From: Antedon bifida
Taxonomy: Eukaryota > Echinodermata > Crinoidea > Comatulida > Antedonidae
DNA length: 64,000 nt
NCBI GenBank assembly: GCA_963402885.1
Contig: OY727098.1
Location: 7,001,001-7,065,000, forward strand
Direction of reading: 5' to 3'
Below the pieces are notes generated by a model that worked only from the letters and a program-made list of their open reading frames with translations, had not been told where the DNA came from and ran no database searches. Made by a program: the position numbers and the translations under genes. Numbering within the stretch: the first letter of the stretch is position 1; every line of letters begins with the position of its first letter. Below, one piece after another: positions 59,486 to 64,000 of the stretch.

Positions 59486-61149
59486 TAAACCATTCTGTGG
59501 AGACATTGACACTGGGTGCTATATTAACTGGTCAACATAACAGATTTGGTACAAAGTCATAGTATAGTTAGACTTTCTTCATTGAAGAGAACTGATGTTA
59601 TTGTGATTATGCGCATTTAATGACACCGAATACATTTATTTTAAATCCGAAGCCTAATGATACTCTAATGGATGACTTTAAGCCTACTATGTTTTATAAT
59701 ATTAAATCATTATAACAGACTGAGTGTATGGCAAGCTAATTAGCTGCCATTTATTCGAAAATAAAGATAAGTTTAAGTAATACTGTATGACGTTCCATGA
59801 CCTTACCTCAACACCGCCCCACCTCATATTATATTATATTAAAATTAACACATTATATTAAACTAGGTATAGTATAGGTAGCCAACACATGATTGTTTGT
59901 CAATTTAGGCCTAAAAATAGAAAAATGTTGATAAAATGAAATATTTCTTAAGTTGAAACACGCCTATATAGTATTTATAAAGCATGCTTGCAGTTTGAGT
60001 ATGTACACTGCTCCGGGTCCAAGAACAAGTGGTTGTTTATTTTGGGCCTTCGTCTGGGTTTACCAATCTCAATTATTGACATTTAGATGGTCCATCTTGA
60101 TTGGTCAATTACGTGCAGTGCGGCCCGATCTTGCGTTGCGTCAAAATGGGATTCAAGATTTAACATCAAGTTTAATTAATTTGAATTGAACACCGGGTTG
60201 AACATCCAGTTCATATAATGGAATAAACAATTCTTTAATTATACGGCAGAGAAAAACATTTTAATGCGGGCTTACATAATTTCACTTAGTATTTTGATAA
60301 TTTCAAAGTAGGTTTACCGTGTGAACACTAATGAATGCTGATAAATTACAAAGCCGAGACTACTGCCATTTGAAACGCATTTTAAAGAAATTAAAGATTA
60401 GAAGCATTACACGAAAATCTCGTAACGATATTTTTTGAAAATCATCAGGTGCTTAAAATCATTATCATTGCATCGTTAATATAATCTTTCATTATACCAT
60501 TTTCATCATTATTATTTTAATATGTTTGCATCATCATTATGCATCATTGTTGTAGTTTTAAACATTTGTTTCCAGGCTAGGTGAGACGTTGTTCTTTTTT
60601 ACCTCTGATTGAAACATTGTAATAAAAATAAATATAGGACGAGAATCACGTATAATTCGTCAAAGTAATGAATTAAAATCTGTTTTTAGGTATTATAACT
60701 ATTCCCGTTATGTAAATTCATTTTGCGAATGCGGGAACATTCAACACAGTTTTGGTGGATTCTAGGCGGCGTCCAATAACACTTTTACCTGAACTGTTGC
60801 TTTTTTGTATATAAAACTTGTCTGCAATCAATTCAGGTTTCAATACTAATATTATTTGATTTGACATTATATATATATATTTATATATACAGTAAGCCCT
60901 AATAGAACAACTATACAATTATATTTCATAATTTATTATACTAGAGGGGGAGCGAGCGACGATGGTTCTCGGAATGATGACTCGGGTAAAAAGTTGTAGA
61001 AAGACATTCTGGCCTGGACGTTTTCAGTCGATTACCATTATTGAAATGCGTTATTATATACATTAGGCCTAAGCCTCACTTTCATATTAGTAAAATGTTT
61101 TGCGTTGCTCGTTCTGTGTGCGTCTGTGAACCTAAGCTTATTAGCGATA
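59486..61149. other. No gene recognised
   Basis: AT-rich DNA; TA microsatellite near 60868-60890. A minus frame (60789-60867) opens with Met and ends at a possible donor in phase 1, not convincing alone. Confidence 0.45.
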
Positions 61150-61343
61150 CGTCAATTTACACAGACGAGCGGAGCTGTAACGGTAAGCGGAAAACCGCGT
61201 AGCTTGTCCCACGTTGAATATACAGTAGTAAGTATCTGAGCGGAAACCGCCCGTCCTCTTCGCGCTTTGTATAAACTGGCATAAGGAATAACATAGATTC
61301 TATATATATTTATTACCGGTTACCGCTCGTCTGTGTAAATAGG
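61150..61343. mobile_element. MITE (GCCAATTTACACA family), copy 2
   Basis: 'gtcaatttacacagacgagc' and 'ccgctcgtctgtgtaaatag' ends with 'gcggaaaccgccc' inside; same family as 11033-11243. Confidence 0.75.
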
Positions 61344-61475
61344 TCTTTATTCGTTGTAGGCCTACTTTTAATTTAATGGCCTGTTTGCTTTTTACGTGAT
61401 ACACCAGACGAGTTAAGTTGTGTTTACACTGGGAATAGGCCTACAAACAAATGAATAATATCAATAGTTTAGTTT

Positions 61476-61865
61476 ATGGACCATTGTGTTTTCATTGTAG
61501 ACATGGACTATAGTATAATGTTTCGCTTTGACTACGCGTGCGAATGGATTTTATGTTTCGTAAGCATAACCATTGTCATTTTCAATGTATCTGCGTATGT
61601 GACATATACTCAAATGACATCACCAAGAAGGGTGATTACGGAAAAAAATATTTATATTATTGTATCCCATACCAACGTGACAGATGGAAGTTGTATTGAC
61701 AGTTTGAAAATTTACAACCATTTTTGCGCAGTTTGTCAGTCTAGACGATTAATGTCACGTGTGAGCTTCTCCACGCGTACTAAACAAAACCCATTTTCAT
61801 TTGGGAAAATACTGGTTGATAAAACACAGAAGTGGCCTAGTTTCAAGAATAGTTCATTGGCATAG
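61476..61865 (+). other. Unassigned open frame, 129 residues
   Basis: Longest frame outside known genes in the right end. Has a hydrophobic stretch (WILCFVSITIVIFNVSAYV, residues about 24-42) after a short N-terminus, then a polar part with three Cys. It could be a type II membrane first exon or chance. No family recognised. Confidence 0.2.
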
Positions 61866-64000
61866 TATAGTACATTAAAGTCAAGAGCAATATTATTATT
61901 TTATCACATACCATTTCCCGGTGGCTGATAATAATAAAAGGACTTTAACCCAATGAATCGAATTTAATTTATAGCACTATTTGCCTATCAGTCAATTGTG
62001 TAGGCCTATCGATAATTTTTGGTTTCGATTCCATTGTATAACTTTCTTACACATCAAGCATACACATCAAGCATATGAGCTGACTAATTGAACACGCAGT
62101 CTATTATGATATATATATATAATATAATAAATAAATTCAATGTTAACATTTGAACTGAGCTACGCCGTCGCCTCTCTTCAACCACTTTCTTCGATGCCGA
62201 AATTGAAGCTCTGTAGTTATAGGCGTTGGCCTCGTCTTCATCTGCAGATTTTCATTTTCGTGGTAGGCCTACTTATTGTTTGAATATTTATTTTAGTATA
62301 CTGCAGGAGGGTGTGTTTGTCAAAAGTTCAAAATCAGGAATATTACGTTCTTTTCGACTGTAGAATTAACCGTATTTAGGAATGGAGGATGATGGCAAAA
62401 TAGAGGATTGCATTTTTTTGATGATGATAAATAATTAAGAAAAATCTGAAAATGATGATGACAATATAGCGGTATAGATGTAGGTACATGTATCCCTCTT
62501 GAACTCAAACTATTCAACTGAAGTATGTACATCTGTTCACGTAACTGATCACCCGTATTTAAACATACGAAATCTGTGTGCGATAAGTATGGCGGTGGGG
62601 GTACGTATGCAGACCTACGCGTATCAAGCCCGCACACGACCGCCTCACAAGAATCTGGTTGTTGATAATAATTGTTTTTTAGTGTGATTAATTATAATAA
62701 TGATGTTTTTATGACGCTTAATGCTGAATGCATTAATCACATAGAATTGAGGCTAAGACTAGCTAATGGTGAATACTGAAACGGCGATAGATTTAATAGT
62801 GAGGTGATTATGTCGCGTATGTTTTTATACGAAAAAATTGTAAACAACAAGACATACGACAGAGTTTGTCGTGGAGGGTTGATTAAACATAATCCGGCAT
62901 ACAACTCTTGATTTACCTCAGGGGAAAATAAACATAAAGGTATCATTATGGACACGCACGTTCAGCCTCATAGATATTTGAATAATGTTGTTTAGGCCTA
63001 ACACAATAAAATAATGCGTATAAAGTGAAGAATAGCTCAATTCTTAAAATACCAACCCCTCTCAATATTTACGCTTACAAAGTAAATAGTTACCATTTGC
63101 GCTTGTCATGTATAATGATACATAGGCCTAAGAACCAGCCGAATAATATCTGTTTGTTTCAATTGAAAAGGATTCTGCCTATATACAAACATATTTAGAC
63201 TATATAATATACTTTTATATCACATTAATGAACAGAGTTTCATTAGCTTCGTTGAGGTGGTTAAAAGGCTTGCTAATTATTATTATTCCCATGGTTTAGG
63301 TTCAAGTATTGGTTTGTGACAGTACCAGGATATGGACCTCATATACCAAAATGTAGTTCATACTAGTTTCTAGATGACTTATGATAGTCAATTAGAATCT
63401 ATCTACTGGCAGCTTCAGTGTTTAGAAAGTATGGCTTTATCCACGGTACTGAGATTTAAAACAAAATGTTAGATGTTATGTTTCTAATCCGTGTAAAATT
63501 CTCCCCAAACACGTCCGGATTATACCTTAAAATGCCATCAAACCAGTAAAATTCGTTGAATATTTTGCTATTGGTATCTTATATTCTTTTATTGCAATCA
63601 TTATTGTGATTGGATTAACAATATATAAAAATACACAGAATAATTAAAAGATTAAAACATTAAAGATAAAAAGTTACACAAAAAGTATAGCTGGGTCACA
63701 ACAATATACAGTACATAAAAAACATCAACACATTGAGATGGAGAAGTGAGAACCGACAAAATAAATAAAGATATTTTACCATTGGTTGAAAACTCCAACG
63801 TTGGTGATGAATTTCTTTGCTCTTTTAGTCTTAACTTCAACGTAAACATTTATTTTCTTTCTTTCAATCAATAATAAAAAACTTTTGCAAGCAAAGCAAT
63901 CTGCCTTGAGGTGGTCCTTGGTTTGTACTAATGATGGACAGCAGCAGGAGTTACAAGGAGGTCGTTCAGTCGGTGCTCACTTTCCTCAATTTTGTTAAAA
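61866..64000. other. No gene recognised
   Basis: AT-rich DNA to the window end; only short frames without support. Confidence 0.45.

Noticed and set aside
1-64000. CRISPR arrays, operons or bacterial signals
   Set aside because: The window is plainly eukaryotic: split genes, LTR/LINE/Penelope elements, SINEs.

Overview
The window is animal nuclear DNA. It is AT-rich, intron-rich and crowded with decayed transposons. Most of the long reading frames supplied by chance are shadows or transposon pieces; the real host genes are split into small exons with clean GT/AG borders. Gene families (a Tie-type EGF ectodomain, tandem receptor tyrosine phosphatase domains), BEL/Pao and Penelope-like retroelements, a SINE with a 'gcgctatataaat' tail and the very frequent palindrome AGGCCT suggest a marine invertebrate deuterostome, probably an echinoderm. 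The species is inference only.

Host genes. Three head-to-tail paralogues lie on the minus strand. Gene A (54496 to 27846) can be read from start to stop as 32 exons, 4560 coding nt, 1519 residues, with every phase matching. It encodes signal peptide, Ig, Ig, 5 EGF-like, Ig, 3 FN3, one membrane helix and two tyrosine phosphatase domains. The extracellular order and the EGF sequences are those of the Tie/Tek angiopoietin receptors, but the inside is a phosphatase pair instead of a kinase. D1 has all catalytic motifs; D2 keeps Cys and Arg but has lost the WPD motif. Gene B (23966 to 14697) has a different first exon, an extra exon, then Ig-Ig-EGF x4 that ends in an in-frame stop; all later exons are missing although DNA resembling gene A's 3' flank is still present. 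Gene C (10845 to beyond base 1) has a gene A-like first exon and Ig-Ig-EGF-EGF; its inside part lies outside the window.

Transposon layer. Gene C intron 1 holds a defective BEL/Pao element (2083-9131, 5-bp target duplication) whose left LTR is split by a LINE fragment with the inverted structure expected from twin priming. Gene B's intron between EGF 2 and EGF 3 holds a 190-bp tandem duplication, a cluster of tRNA-bearing repeat units in both orientations, a Penelope-like GIY-YIG fragment and a 355-bp inverted-repeat element with an 8-bp target duplication. Gene A introns carry TTAA-flanked MITEs, long foldbacks and SINE-like repeats.

The right end (54.5-64 kb), upstream of gene A, contains short-element repeats and minisatellites and no gene I can support with confidence.

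Working picture (inference): one ligand-binding ectodomain type has been duplicated and attached to different outputs: a receptor phosphatase (A), a truncated, possibly secreted form or dying copy (B), and an unknown third (C).
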